The position numbers and the translations under genes are program-made. Under the pieces are notes generated by a model that searched no databases, was not told where the DNA came from, and was given only the letters and a program-made list of their open reading frames with translations. Shown in pieces: positions 1-7,374 of a DNA stretch of 55,205 nucleotides. The stretch is from Parvularculales bacterium. GTDB lineage: Bacteria; Pseudomonadota; Alphaproteobacteria; JAPOUT01; JBAJNM01. The stretch is taken from contig JBAJNM010000009.1 of NCBI GenBank assembly GCA_036881865.1, positions 1-55,205 of the forward strand, written 5' to 3'. Numbering within the stretch: position 1 is the first letter of the stretch; every line of letters begins with the position of its first letter.

Positions 1-234
1 CCTGATCGCGGGCCGTGCGTCTTTCAGGCTTCGGCGAATATCCCTACGCACATCGGCAGGTATGGACGACATAAGAGCGCGATATTCCGACTTACCAAAA
101 GCAAAAAAACCAACCGGAATACCAACCAACAACAGATTCAGTGCCAGGGAAACATACAAAACCCACCTCCAGCGTTTCCAGCGACGGCCTGCGGCCTCAA
201 GTTCCGGATTATTATTGGTATTGTCCATTGTCAT
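1..234 (-). CDS. Periplasmic heavy-metal sensor/resistance-like protein (partial)
   Basis: The reading frame opens at an ATG at 234 and runs off the left edge, so only the first 78 residues are present. After a short polar N-terminus and a basic stretch (RRWKRWRW), one hydrophobic segment at about residues 25-47 (YVSLALNLLLVGIPVGFFAF) anchors it to the inner membrane. The sequence after it (SSIPADVRRDIRRSLKDARP) resembles the start of the Metal_resist/CpxP-like periplasmic helical domain. Such proteins often sit beside an ECF sigma factor and act as metal or stress sensors, but no partner is visible here. The Shine-Dalgarno region is a direct duplication: a 10-base unit occurs twice at 236-255. 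The family call is moderate because the C-terminal part is missing. Confidence 0.55.
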   Translation of the reverse strand, partial: MTMDNTNNNPELEAAGRRWKRWRWVLYVSLALNLLLVGIPVGFFAFGKSEYRALMSSIPADVRRDIRRSLKDARPAIR

Positions 235-536
235 ATCTATTCTCCTCTATTCTCCTGCTTACTCAACACTGCCCTGAAACCCGATCAAGCCCGAATCCAA
301 AAGCACCTCTCCACCCGTTATCTCCACTTGTTATCACCCGCTTGCCCGACACCAAAATCATCACCGGAGTCAGGCATGGTCCCTTCAAATACGGGCCGGC
401 ACTATTCATGTTCCATACAAGGTTAAACGTACCGCAGACCGGATTCCGTCGCAGAATTATTTTTTATGGCTCCGGAGCCGGAGGGGAAGTGTGCCGCGGG
501 CCGCTGCTATGCTTGCCGACGTATGTTTGCCGTTGT
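235..536. other. Non-coding stretch
   Basis: No reading frame with protein-like composition was found on either strand. It holds the duplicated ribosome-binding unit of the gene to its left (236-255) and a 12-base perfect palindrome GGCTCCGGAGCC near 470-481. That palindrome has no T run on the correct side to act as a terminator for the minus-strand gene ending at 537. Confidence 0.4.
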
Positions 537-1337
537 TTATGTTGCGGGGCGCACGGAAAGATGGCGATAAGAAACAGATAAAACGGAAATAAACAATAAA
601 GTAACAAGCAGGAAACTTGCCAGAGAGACAACGAAAAACAGCAGAATAAACAAGACCGGCAGAAGAAGACCGGCCTCACCTTCCGCGCTGCCCAGAACAG
701 TGAACATAAGGACAAACACAAGTGAAAAAACGAGATAAAAAACCACAGACACCGGCAGTATTGCGCCCGCAGTGGCAAGGCACAACCGCCCGCAATTTCC
801 CCCGGTCATTGCCCAGGCCTCTTTGATCAACAGACCTCCCCTAACCGCCGTAAGAGGCAACAACAGGCTCAGGCGCACCTGCAAATAAAGTGTCACCAAT
901 AAAAAGAACAGAAATATGCCCACACTTAAAACACCGGCAGTGCGGTCAGCACCGTCCATGACGATCAAACCGAAAACCGTTCCTGCAATTAACAGAATGC
1001 CCGGCAAGGATACAACCACCGTCGCCAGAAGATAGCGCCGATAATAGCCGCGCCAACCCGCGTTGCGTTCCCCCAGTATGATATACCGGCTCCAGGGAAC
1101 GGCAAACAAAGGGAAAATTAACCACGGAAGCAAAATAATCCCATACCCCAGCAACGCAAGAGTACGAATTTCATAATAGTGATAATAGAACTCCAGCCCC
1201 AACGAATAAGCCGCCTGCAGAATAATCAGCGCGACATAGGCTAAAGCGGCGTACCGGACCAGACGCATCATGGCTCTTCCATGGCGGAAGAACCCTTCAT
1301 AGGTTTCTCTCAAAACTTCGACAACGGGTAATTTCAT
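537..1337 (-). CDS. Six-helix integral membrane protein, unknown function
   Basis: The 266-residue protein starts at the ATG at 1337 (MKLPVVEVLRETYEGFF). The in-frame extension upstream to 1469 is polar and overlaps the next gene, so it is probably not translated. An N-terminal amphipathic helix precedes about six hydrophobic segments. The motif pattern (LLIKEAWAMTGGNCGRL between helices) resembles glycerophosphoryl-diester-phosphodiesterase-type and DUF-type multi-helix membrane proteins of alphaproteobacteria, but I cannot name a family. The product should lie in the inner membrane. It follows the EamA exporter gene on the same strand, about 95 bases downstream. No catalytic residues are evident. 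Confidence 0.6.
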   Translation of the reverse strand: MKLPVVEVLRETYEGFFRHGRAMMRLVRYAALAYVALIILQAAYSLGLEFYYHYYEIRTLALLGYGIILLPWLIFPLFAVPWSRYIILGERNAGWRGYYRRYLLATVVVSLPGILLIAGTVFGLIVMDGADRTAGVLSVGIFLFFLLVTLYLQVRLSLLLPLTAVRGGLLIKEAWAMTGGNCGRLCLATAGAILPVSVVFYLVFSLVFVLMFTVLGSAEGEAGLLLPVLFILLFFVVSLASFLLVTLLFISVLSVSYRHLSVRPAT

Positions 1338-1432
1338 CCTGCCCCTGTTCCCTCCGAACTCACTTCCGGCCATTACACTACCATGCATCCGTGTCAGATT
1401 CCGCTCCGGAAACCGGAATGCCCTGACCGGCC

Positions 1433-2461
1433 CTATCCCCCCGAAAACCGCGACGCCATAAACCGCCATGGCCGGCCGTCAACAATCGCCAGACCCAGCC
1501 CGACAAGAGCAATTCCCGCCAAATGCCGCACGGTCAAAATCTCTCCCAAAATCAGAATTCCCAGAATTAACGCGCTCACCGGAACCAGAACCGTGACCAG
1601 CGTGACATTCGCCGCGCCGACATCAGACAGGAGTTTAAAATAGATAAAATACGCCACCGCCGATGACAGCACACCCAGACAAATAACCGAGACAATGGTC
1701 CAAACACCCGGAACCGGCAGCTGCCACGGGGCATCAATCCACACGACAAGGGGCAACAGGACCACCGCCGCGACCACCGCCTGACCCGCCGCCATGGCCG
1801 TCGGCGTTACCCCCAGCCCGTAAACCCGACGCGCATAAATGGCCGCAAAGGCATAACACAGTGCCGCCGCCAACACGGCTCCCTGCGCCAGAACATCAAC
1901 GCCTAACGACTCCAGCGCCTGTCCGCCGACAATGACCGCAACGCCTGCAAGGCTGACCACGGCACCGCCAAAACGGTGACCGGCAAGTTTCTCATCCTCT
2001 GTAAAAAAATGCGCCAGAACGGCAGTGAAAATAGCGCTCATGGTAATCAGGACCGCCGCCAGCCCCGATGCAATATGGGATTGCCCCCATGCAATCAGCG
2101 AAAACGGAACGGCGTTATTCAACAGCCCCACGACAACAAGCGCCGACCACGCTTTACGGGTGGCGGGCAATCGTTCACCACCGGCCCAAATAAAAACCAC
2201 CAAAACAAGGGCCGCCAGAAAAACCCGAAAAAACACGATGGTAAAAGGCTGCAGTTCTTCAACGGCAACGGCGACGAAGAAAAACGACGAGCCCCACAGT
2301 ACCGAAAGCACGATCAACAGGGTCCACGACCCTGCCGACATGGTCCGGTCAGGATTTAACACTCCGGCACCCATTGGTCTGGCGGCCACTGGTTTGGCGG
2401 CAGGTGGTCTAATACCGGGCAGTTTGCTGTTTTTCACGTTTTTATGTTCCCTGACCTTCAT
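1433..2461 (-). CDS. EamA/DMT-family transporter
   Basis: This is a drug/metabolite transporter superfamily protein with ten predicted transmembrane segments arranged as two EamA repeats. The first repeat begins with the typical SVLWGSSFFFVAVAVEELQP motif at about residues 53-72, and the second begins near VLAQGAVLAAALCYAFAAIYARR. The pattern FIYFKLLSDVGAANVTLVTVLVPVSA is the conserved end of the second repeat. Members export amino acids, nucleobases or other small metabolites across the inner membrane; the substrate cannot be read from sequence. The first 40 residues are polar and proline-rich, so the true start may be Met41 at 2341. Neither start has a strong Shine-Dalgarno sequence. Confidence 0.85.
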   Translation of the reverse strand: MKVREHKNVKNSKLPGIRPPAAKPVAARPMGAGVLNPDRTMSAGSWTLLIVLSVLWGSSFFFVAVAVEELQPFTIVFFRVFLAALVLVVFIWAGGERLPATRKAWSALVVVGLLNNAVPFSLIAWGQSHIASGLAAVLITMSAIFTAVLAHFFTEDEKLAGHRFGGAVVSLAGVAVIVGGQALESLGVDVLAQGAVLAAALCYAFAAIYARRVYGLGVTPTAMAAGQAVVAAVVLLPLVVWIDAPWQLPVPGVWTIVSVICLGVLSSAVAYFIYFKLLSDVGAANVTLVTVLVPVSALILGILILGEILTVRHLAGIALVGLGLAIVDGRPWRFMASRFSGG

Positions 2462-2590
2462 CCGTTTATGTTACATAGCCTTAATCCGGGGATTTATATA
2501 CTCAGGGTTTTATATTCCCTGAACCGGTACGGGGCTTCGAAATGCCTGACGGCACCCCGAAGGGGCTATTGCACCGTCCGGCTGCGCCGC

Positions 2591-2657
2591 ACCGTCTCAG
2601 ATTTATTTGCAAAAAGCCTGACGGAGCTGCCTACGGCAGAGCCGGCATGCGGATTTC
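2591..2657. repeat. Dispersed palindromic repeat, copy 1 (degenerate)
   Basis: Bases 2591-2615 are identical over 25 positions to 10486-10510 (core CAGATTTATTTGCAAAAA). The second shared core, GCCGGCATGCGGATTT, follows at about 2641 after a 25-base insertion that itself contains a CTGCC-TAC-GGCAG hairpin. The right arm that closes the palindrome in the other copies is missing here. Confidence 0.6.
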
Positions 2658-2806
2658 CTTATTGACCCGACGGAGCCGATAAGCGGTGATTCGCCTACGG
2701 ATTGCCGGTTACACCTCCTGCCGGTTTTGCCCGTTTCTCATGGCATCCGGGGCGCCCTGAACGCCGTTTTTCGGGCATATTATACGGATTTTACCCCTAT
2801 TAGTGC

Positions 2807-2834
2807 TTGACGTCCGTTTGAAAAGGGTTATTTT
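2807..2834 (+). promoter_or_regulatory. Candidate sigma-70 promoter for the adhesin gene
   Basis: TTGACG at 2807-2812 and TATTTT at 2829-2834 are separated by 16 bases, upstream of the adhesin gene. They would give a leader of roughly 190 bases. This is a prediction from consensus only. Confidence 0.4.
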
Positions 2835-2875
2835 GAGGCTGGTAATGAATTTAACGGAATCCTTGCACTTGACCG

Positions 2876-2978
2876 GATTCCACCCTGGCAGGGAAAGATC
2901 TCAATCAGGATGATGGCACATATCTATACGCCGGCGGCAGGCTGAGTGTCTGCGATGCGATTCCACCCCCGGGGGAAC
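2876..2978 (+). promoter_or_regulatory. Two related hairpins in the adhesin 5' leader
   Basis: The unit GATTCCACCC followed by a complementary G-rich arm and AA occurs twice, at 2876-2895 (CCCTGGCAGGG core) and at 2959-2978 (CCCCCGGGGG core). Both can fold as TTC..CCC/GGG..AA stems. The loop and flank sequences differ while the stems are kept, which fits an RNA element. No known riboswitch consensus was recognised. Confidence 0.35.
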
Positions 2979-3031
2979 TCTGACACGGCACTCACAATGA
3001 CAGAATGAAGAATCAGAAAAGGAAGAACGTA

Positions 3032-4717
3032 ATGATACAGAACTCCATTTTTTCGGGAACCTCTACTTTTTACCGGGGTATGATTTCGGTCGGCATTGCG
3101 GCGGCCTTCGCCTTTTCCGTCGGCGGGGTGATGTTGACCGGCAGCGATGCACGGGCACAGACGGTATATACGGCGGTAGATTGTTCATCGCTTACCGGAG
3201 ATGCGGCGACTAATTGTGCAGCGGCAAATGAAGCTGGACGGAGAGCCAATGAAGCGTATACGGAGGCAAATGGCAAGCTAAATCCGAGTGCTTTAGACAG
3301 CTATGTCCGGACCGGCGATGCTAAGAATAATCTTGACGATTTAGACGATGTTAACGCACCTGCTCCTTCAGATAATCAGATTCTTAAATGGAACGCCACT
3401 ACAAGTACATGGGAATTGGCAGCTGATGAAACCGGGACTTCGATGAATGATATTACTAGTGCGGTAAGTACAGAGACAACTAACCGGGAAACGGCGGATA
3501 CGGCTCTGGGCCAAAGAATAGATACTCTGACAACGACGGTAGGTACCAAGGCAGATACGACTGCGTTAAATACAGAGATAACTAACCGGGAAAATGCGGA
3601 TACGAATCTGGGCAACAGAATAGATACCGTGACGACGAGCGTAAGCAACACGAACACCAGAATAGATAATCTGCGCACTACCCTGAACTCGGAGTCCAGT
3701 GGTGGGGCGAATGATGGCCTTGCTTCGGATCTTGAACTGGCAAATGAAAGAACTGCGCGGACAAATGCGGATACGAATCTGGGCAACAGAATAACTACGC
3801 TGGAAGGCTCGTCGCAAACTGCAGATGATGTTACAAATGCTATAGCTGCTGCGGATATTGGCGATTTAAACAATATTGATGTATCCGGAGCACAAAGTGG
3901 TAATGCTCTTACATTCGATGGCAATGACTGGGTAGATACCGATCTGGATGCTACCTATGCTACGGATCAGGAACTGGCAGATCTGGAACTTGGCGATTTA
4001 GCTAATGTTGATTCTACTGCCGCTACAGATAATCAGGTTCTTAAATGGGACGACACTACCGACATGTGGACAGCGGAAGATAACGACCTTGGCGGATTAA
4101 GCGATGTTGATTTATCCGGTAATCGTGAAGAAAAGTACGTTCTTACCTGGGACGATACTGCTAATATGTGGGAAGCGAGAGAGGCCGACGTTACACAAGA
4201 GGAACTAGATGCTGAGGAAATGGCCCGGATAGATGCGGATAGGATGGAGCGAGAAGCCCGGATAGCGCAGGATGAAATCCATACCGCAAATATAGAGACC
4301 AATAGAGTTGATATAGCTGCCAATAAAGGAACGTTAGATGCCCATGGTGAGTGGATAGATGCCGCGACCGATACGTTAAATGACCATGAGATGCGGATTA
4401 CAACCACGCACGCTCTGGCAACAACAAACCAGTCCAACCTGATGGAACTGGATAACCGGGTTGAAGGACTGGCACAGGATGTGGATGTTGTGCGTGAAGG
4501 CGTCGCCATATCAATGGCAATGGCCGATGCGGCCCCCCTGTTGCCCGGCGAGAGGTTCAGTCTTACGGCCGGCTATGGTCAATATGATTCAGCGCAGGCT
4601 TTCGGAGTCTCCGGGTCGGTCCGGCTGGCAAAGCGTGTCACCGCCGCCGTAGCCGGCGGCTTTGGCCTGAAACAGAGAAAATTCGGCAGCAGAGCCAGCG
4701 TCAGCTTCAAGTGGTAA
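3032..4717 (+). CDS. Trimeric autotransporter-like adhesin with tail-fibre-type repeats
   Basis: This is a cell-surface adhesin candidate of the type Vc (YadA-like) class. I chose the ATG at 3032, which has AGGAAG upstream; an in-frame ATG at 3005 would add nine residues (numbering below uses 3005). A signal peptide lies at about 26-51, ending in ARA|Q. The passenger carries four repeats of the form DL.DV..P..DNQ.LKW....W (about 110-138, 287-314, 330-359, 361-393) like those of phage tail fibres. Between them are three coiled-coil segments of the type NRE.ADT.LGNRIDT (about 157-180, 190-214, 246-269). Heptad-rich sequence at 395-500 leads into a C-terminal anchor of about 70 residues (FSLTAGYGQYDSAQAFGVSG...) that ends in aromatic W, as in YadA anchors. 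The gene stands alone. Base composition is more AT-rich than its neighbours, which suggests transfer. Confidence 0.8.
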   Translation: MIQNSIFSGTSTFYRGMISVGIAAAFAFSVGGVMLTGSDARAQTVYTAVDCSSLTGDAATNCAAANEAGRRANEAYTEANGKLNPSALDSYVRTGDAKNNLDDLDDVNAPAPSDNQILKWNATTSTWELAADETGTSMNDITSAVSTETTNRETADTALGQRIDTLTTTVGTKADTTALNTEITNRENADTNLGNRIDTVTTSVSNTNTRIDNLRTTLNSESSGGANDGLASDLELANERTARTNADTNLGNRITTLEGSSQTADDVTNAIAAADIGDLNNIDVSGAQSGNALTFDGNDWVDTDLDATYATDQELADLELGDLANVDSTAATDNQVLKWDDTTDMWTAEDNDLGGLSDVDLSGNREEKYVLTWDDTANMWEAREADVTQEELDAEEMARIDADRMEREARIAQDEIHTANIETNRVDIAANKGTLDAHGEWIDAATDTLNDHEMRITTTHALATTNQSNLMELDNRVEGLAQDVDVVREGVAISMAMADAAPLLPGERFSLTAGYGQYDSAQAFGVSGSVRLAKRVTAAVAGGFGLKQRKFGSRASVSFKW

Positions 4718-4792
4718 GCGGGCAGACACCTGCCGTCTCTTCCTAGCATACAAGAGTGACGTTTCAGACGCGCCGTTAAACGCTAAGAGCGC

Positions 4793-5134
4793 CTATTTTG
4801 CGTCCTCGGCCTGTGCCGCCAGAGCATCCATCGGGATGGCGATCTCCGGCGGAACCCCGTTATTAATGGCGACACCATAAACAAGCACCAGAAGAGTCAC
4901 CAAAACACCGCCAAAGGCCGCAACGAGTCTCGCCCGAACATAGTTTAACAGATGGCGGTAATTCAGCGACAGATGAGCGATCACAGACGCTACCATGACC
5001 AGTCCGAACAGTTTATGGACCGGATGCATCTGTATGGTGAACGACGGCTTTTCGATAACAAACATCATCAGCCCGGATGTGGCCATGGCAACAAAGGAAA
5101 CGAATAATGAAACGGCAACAATTTTTCTAAACAT
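4793..5134 (-). CDS. DUF4405-like small membrane protein
   Basis: The 113-residue protein starts at the ATG at 5134 (MFRKIVAVSLFVSF). Three hydrophobic segments are visible (about residues 4-24, 38-58 and 70-90). The segment with HPVHKLFGLVMVASVIAHLSLNYRHLLNY has spaced histidines of the kind that coordinate haem in the DUF4405/cytochrome-b-like fold, so a membrane electron-transfer role is possible but unproven. It begins 20 bases after the remains of a DUF169 gene and probably ended the operon that began with the Ldi-like gene at 7374. A second, partial copy of this gene lies at 5311-5466 (about 90 % identical by eye). Confidence 0.6.
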   Translation of the reverse strand: MFRKIVAVSLFVSFVAMATSGLMMFVIEKPSFTIQMHPVHKLFGLVMVASVIAHLSLNYRHLLNYVRARLVAAFGGVLVTLLVLVYGVAINNGVPPEIAIPMDALAAQAEDAK

Positions 5135-5153
5135 TATTTTTGAACCTCTTCTG

Positions 5154-5310
5154 TCAGGACGATTTGACACCAGTAAAACGGCGGGCATCTTCGCCCGCAT
5201 AGCGGCCCATTGCCCGGTTAAGCGCAACGGCGGACTCGAGTAACCCGATAATCTCTCCCAACCGCGAACCGGGCAATGCCGCCGTCATTTCATCCGCGCG
5301 CATTCCCGTG
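5154..5310 (-). pseudogene. C-terminal remnant of a DUF169 gene
   Basis: Reading leftward from about 5310, the frame gives RTGMRADEMTAALPGSRL and then EIIGLLESAVALNRAMGRYA, ending at a stop at 5154. This matches the usual C-terminus of DUF169 proteins (TG...DE....IP...L......L......N). The matching N-terminus lies at 5577-5837, separated by a foreign DUF4405 fragment and a hairpin element. The middle of the domain, about 100 residues, is missing. No start codon suits this piece alone. The assignment rests on recognition of family motifs and has not been tested by alignment. Confidence 0.55.
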
Positions 5311-5466
5311 CGGAACCTCGTTATTAACGGCGACCCCATAAACAAGCACCAGAAGAGTCACCAGAACACCGCCAAAAGCCGCAACGAGCCGTGCCCGGAC
5401 ATAGTTTAACAGATGGCGGTAATTCAGCGACAAATGGGCGATAATAGATACTACCATGACCAGTCC
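5311..5466 (-). pseudogene. Fragment of a second DUF4405 gene
   Basis: These 156 bases align without gaps to 4850-5005 inside the intact DUF4405 gene, with about 15 mismatches by eye. Translated on the minus strand the fragment reads GLVMVVSIIAHLSLNYRHLL and onward; only four residues differ over about 52 (A/V, V/I, I/V, G/E). The mostly silent differences indicate that it came from a functional paralogue and is not a fresh copy. It lacks the start and the end, and is flanked on one side by the DUF169 C-terminus and on the other by a cluster of hairpins. Confidence 0.75.
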
Positions 5467-5576
5467 CTGATAGGGCTGAGATATTCGTTCTCACGGACAC
5501 AAAGCGGGAGCAGCCGCTTTGTGTATGCAATACCGTCGCCAACAATCCGGCATGCAGATTTTTGGCGACGGTATTG
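5465..5576. repeat. Cluster of four hairpins; dispersed repeat, copy 2
   Basis: Four perfect inverted repeats follow one another: CCCT-GAT-AGGG (5465-5475), TGAGA/TCTCA (5477-5493), CACAAAGCGG/CCGCTTTGTG with a six-base loop (5498-5523), and CAATACCGTCGCCAA/TTGGCGACGGTATTG with a 19-base loop (5528-5576). The last hairpin shares its outer arms (CAATACCGT..ACGGTATTG) and its core (ATCCGGCATGCAGATTTTT) with the copy near 10483. The element interrupts the DUF169 frame after about codon 73 (counted from 5795). Confidence 0.8.
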
Positions 5577-5837
5577 AGCCGTTCGAACCCAGAAAACACA
5601 CCCCGCCGGAACGCTTCCCGTCCGGCCCGTGGCGTCAGGCGGCGGCGGTGACACTCCCGGCGGCGGAGGGGCAACAGGGGCATCCCCCGGAGCGTAAAAG
5701 GATATGGCCAGAGGTTCCGCCAGCGGCCTGAGGGCTTCCCCGAGACGCTTCGCCCATAAAGCGTGCTTCTGATGCTCCGTTTTCTGCTGCGCCATGTGTG
5801 TCAACCCTTTCCGCTCCGTTGTTCCGCGTATTGCCAT
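5577..5837 (-). pseudogene. N-terminal remnant of a DUF169 gene
   Basis: The frame starts at an ATG at 5837 (MAIRGTTERKG) preceded closely by AGGAG, or at the ATG at 5795 (MAQQKTEHQ). It reads AKRLGEALRPLAEPLAISF and, after a proline-rich stretch, SVPAGCVFW. Both are typical of the DUF169 N-terminal half, where a conserved PAGC.FW motif carries a cysteine. The frame then enters the hairpin element and loses similarity. The start overlaps the end of the Ldi-like frame, which suggests former translational coupling. DUF169 proteins have no firmly established function. Confidence 0.6.
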
Positions 5838-7374
5838 CACTCCTGTAGCCCGTATAAATCTGAAAAGAATGGGCGTTAATATCCGTCTCAATCTCGATGG
5901 TTCTCTCATCCACAGCCCGCCACGACGAAAACCCGCCGCCGTCACACAATATCCTGACATTGCCGGCATCGGGCAATGTGGTCACGCGAAAAGATGTACG
6001 GTTTCCACGGGCCTCCGCATTGCCCGCAAAAACGGTTAGTTGCAACTGACCGGCCCGGGTATCATTCCACGCCTGTGCGACACCCAGAGAAGGATAGTCA
6101 ACACCCTCGACGGTCGGCGCATGGTGCTTATCAAGATCGGGGTGCAAAAACAGATTACGCCACGCACCGGGCTCTCCGACTTCCGCTACCATCGCCAATG
6201 ACGACATCTGCCCGCGGGGCCAGTCTTCGCCCAGATTAAACCAGAAACCGAAATCCCCGTTGTCCCTGCCAAAAAAACGGGGCTCGAAGTGCCGCTCGGC
6301 ATAATCCCTCAACCGCGCCTCGGTTACATAGTCACCATATTCCCGCGAGACCGCCAGCCCGAGAGCCATAAAGCGCGGGTCAGGCATTTCCAGTACGGGA
6401 GATTGCGGATTATCCCACCCCAGAAAACTGACGGCAGCACGGTATAAAAACTCGGCAAACGCCGGCGCCTGCGGCATCATGTAAAATGAAATCGCCAACC
6501 CCATGGGCGGTGCCGTCGTCTGCATGTGATCAACCAGAGGATCGTAATACATGGGAGCCCACTCCAGTTTCCCCTCCCCGCTGATGCCGAAATATCTATC
6601 CTTATTGTGTTCCAGCCACCGTCCGTAAACATGATGGGACGATTTGCCAAAAACCGCATCATAGAGCTGAAGCCCCAGTCCCGCCGCCGACAGGCAATAG
6701 GGCCAGATTTTCGTATTCTCGCAATGAGGCCCCAGAGGGCTGGCGGTCCACTGGCTGACCAGATGCTCGACAATCCTGTGCTGGGTCCATTCAAAGCGGG
6801 CGCGGTCAACGCCCGCGACCATGAACGGGTCGCCCCACTTGTCCTCTCCCGTTACATAGGCGTGAAGGGACTGAATGAGATTCAACCATCCCTTAAAGAA
6901 TAAATTACCGTCCGCGCCGATGGGGTCAGGCTGCATTCCCCACGGCTCGATATCATTGGCAACCCAGCCGGGGACGTCATACTCGCCGACCAGATGTTCG
7001 GGTATGAGCGCATCAATCCATTCCTGAGGATAGGATTTACGCCGCGGGTCGGGGCCGAACTGGGTGAGCCAGTCAATTGCCGCCCAATAGGTCACATGAC
7101 GTTCGGCGAGACCGTTGAGAATCTCCCCATAGACCTCGCGCCATGCCGGTGTTCTGTCGGCCATGACGCCGATGGCATAGCAGGATTCGGACAAGTCAAA
7201 GCGCGGAAAACTCAACATGGGCGGTGTCGAGGCACCATCCCACCACGGGTGAGGTTCGCCGTCTTCGGACCAGTCGTCGGGGGTTGTCGCCTTGCGGTGC
7301 AAAAAACGCAACCACCCCGCCGCGCGATCATTCAAGCGCGGATAAGAGTTGCGAATCTCCGGTCCGTGCATCAT
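5635..7374 (-). CDS. Linalool dehydratase/isomerase-like protein
   Basis: The 579-residue frame resembles the Ldi (linalool dehydratase/isomerase) alpha/alpha-barrel family. Visible signatures are FDLSESCY (Asp60 and Tyr66, spaced like Asp39/Tyr45 of LinD), GNLFFKGWLN near 156-165, and HCENTKIWPYC, whose cysteines 218 and 227 are nine positions apart like the catalytic Cys171/Cys180 pair. Family enzymes act on isoprenoid-type alcohols; the real substrate here is unknown. No signal peptide is seen. From about residue 512 (near 5838) the sequence becomes low-complexity and reads through the DUF169 start in another frame, so the natural stop was probably lost by a frameshift. The gene headed an operon with DUF169 and DUF4405. 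Confidence 0.7.
   Translation of the reverse strand: MMHGPEIRNSYPRLNDRAAGWLRFLHRKATTPDDWSEDGEPHPWWDGASTPPMLSFPRFDLSESCYAIGVMADRTPAWREVYGEILNGLAERHVTYWAAIDWLTQFGPDPRRKSYPQEWIDALIPEHLVGEYDVPGWVANDIEPWGMQPDPIGADGNLFFKGWLNLIQSLHAYVTGEDKWGDPFMVAGVDRARFEWTQHRIVEHLVSQWTASPLGPHCENTKIWPYCLSAAGLGLQLYDAVFGKSSHHVYGRWLEHNKDRYFGISGEGKLEWAPMYYDPLVDHMQTTAPPMGLAISFYMMPQAPAFAEFLYRAAVSFLGWDNPQSPVLEMPDPRFMALGLAVSREYGDYVTEARLRDYAERHFEPRFFGRDNGDFGFWFNLGEDWPRGQMSSLAMVAEVGEPGAWRNLFLHPDLDKHHAPTVEGVDYPSLGVAQAWNDTRAGQLQLTVFAGNAEARGNRTSFRVTTLPDAGNVRILCDGGGFSSWRAVDERTIEIETDINAHSFQIYTGYRSDGNTRNNGAERVDTHGAAENGASEARFMGEASRGSPQAAGGTSGHILLRSGGCPCCPSAAGSVTAAA

Larger units (their letters stand above)
2462..3031. other. Intergenic region with repeats, promoter and hairpins
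   Basis: There is no convincing gene here. The left half is rich in short hairpins (TGCC/GGCA near 2542, CCCC-GAA-GGGG near 2555, CTGCC-TAC-GGCAG near 2629) and contains a copy of the dispersed repeat also found at about 5.5 and 10.5 kb. The right half holds a sigma-70-like promoter and a 5' leader with two related hairpins that precede the adhesin gene. Confidence 0.5.

Noticed and set aside
470-481. 12-base palindrome as a terminator
   Set aside because: The T run is on the wrong side for the minus-strand gene that ends at 537.
141-581. 146-codon plus-strand frame at the left end
   Set aside because: It overlaps the antisense of the partial metal-resistance-like gene and has no family-like composition or start signal.
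2876-2978. A known riboswitch upstream of the adhesin
   Set aside because: No TPP, cobalamin, SAM or FMN core motifs were recognised; only the paired hairpins remain.
3376-3924. A 182-codon open frame on the minus strand inside the adhesin gene
   Set aside because: Its composition mirrors the repetitive sense strand and it matches no family; it is a shadow of the adhesin repeats.
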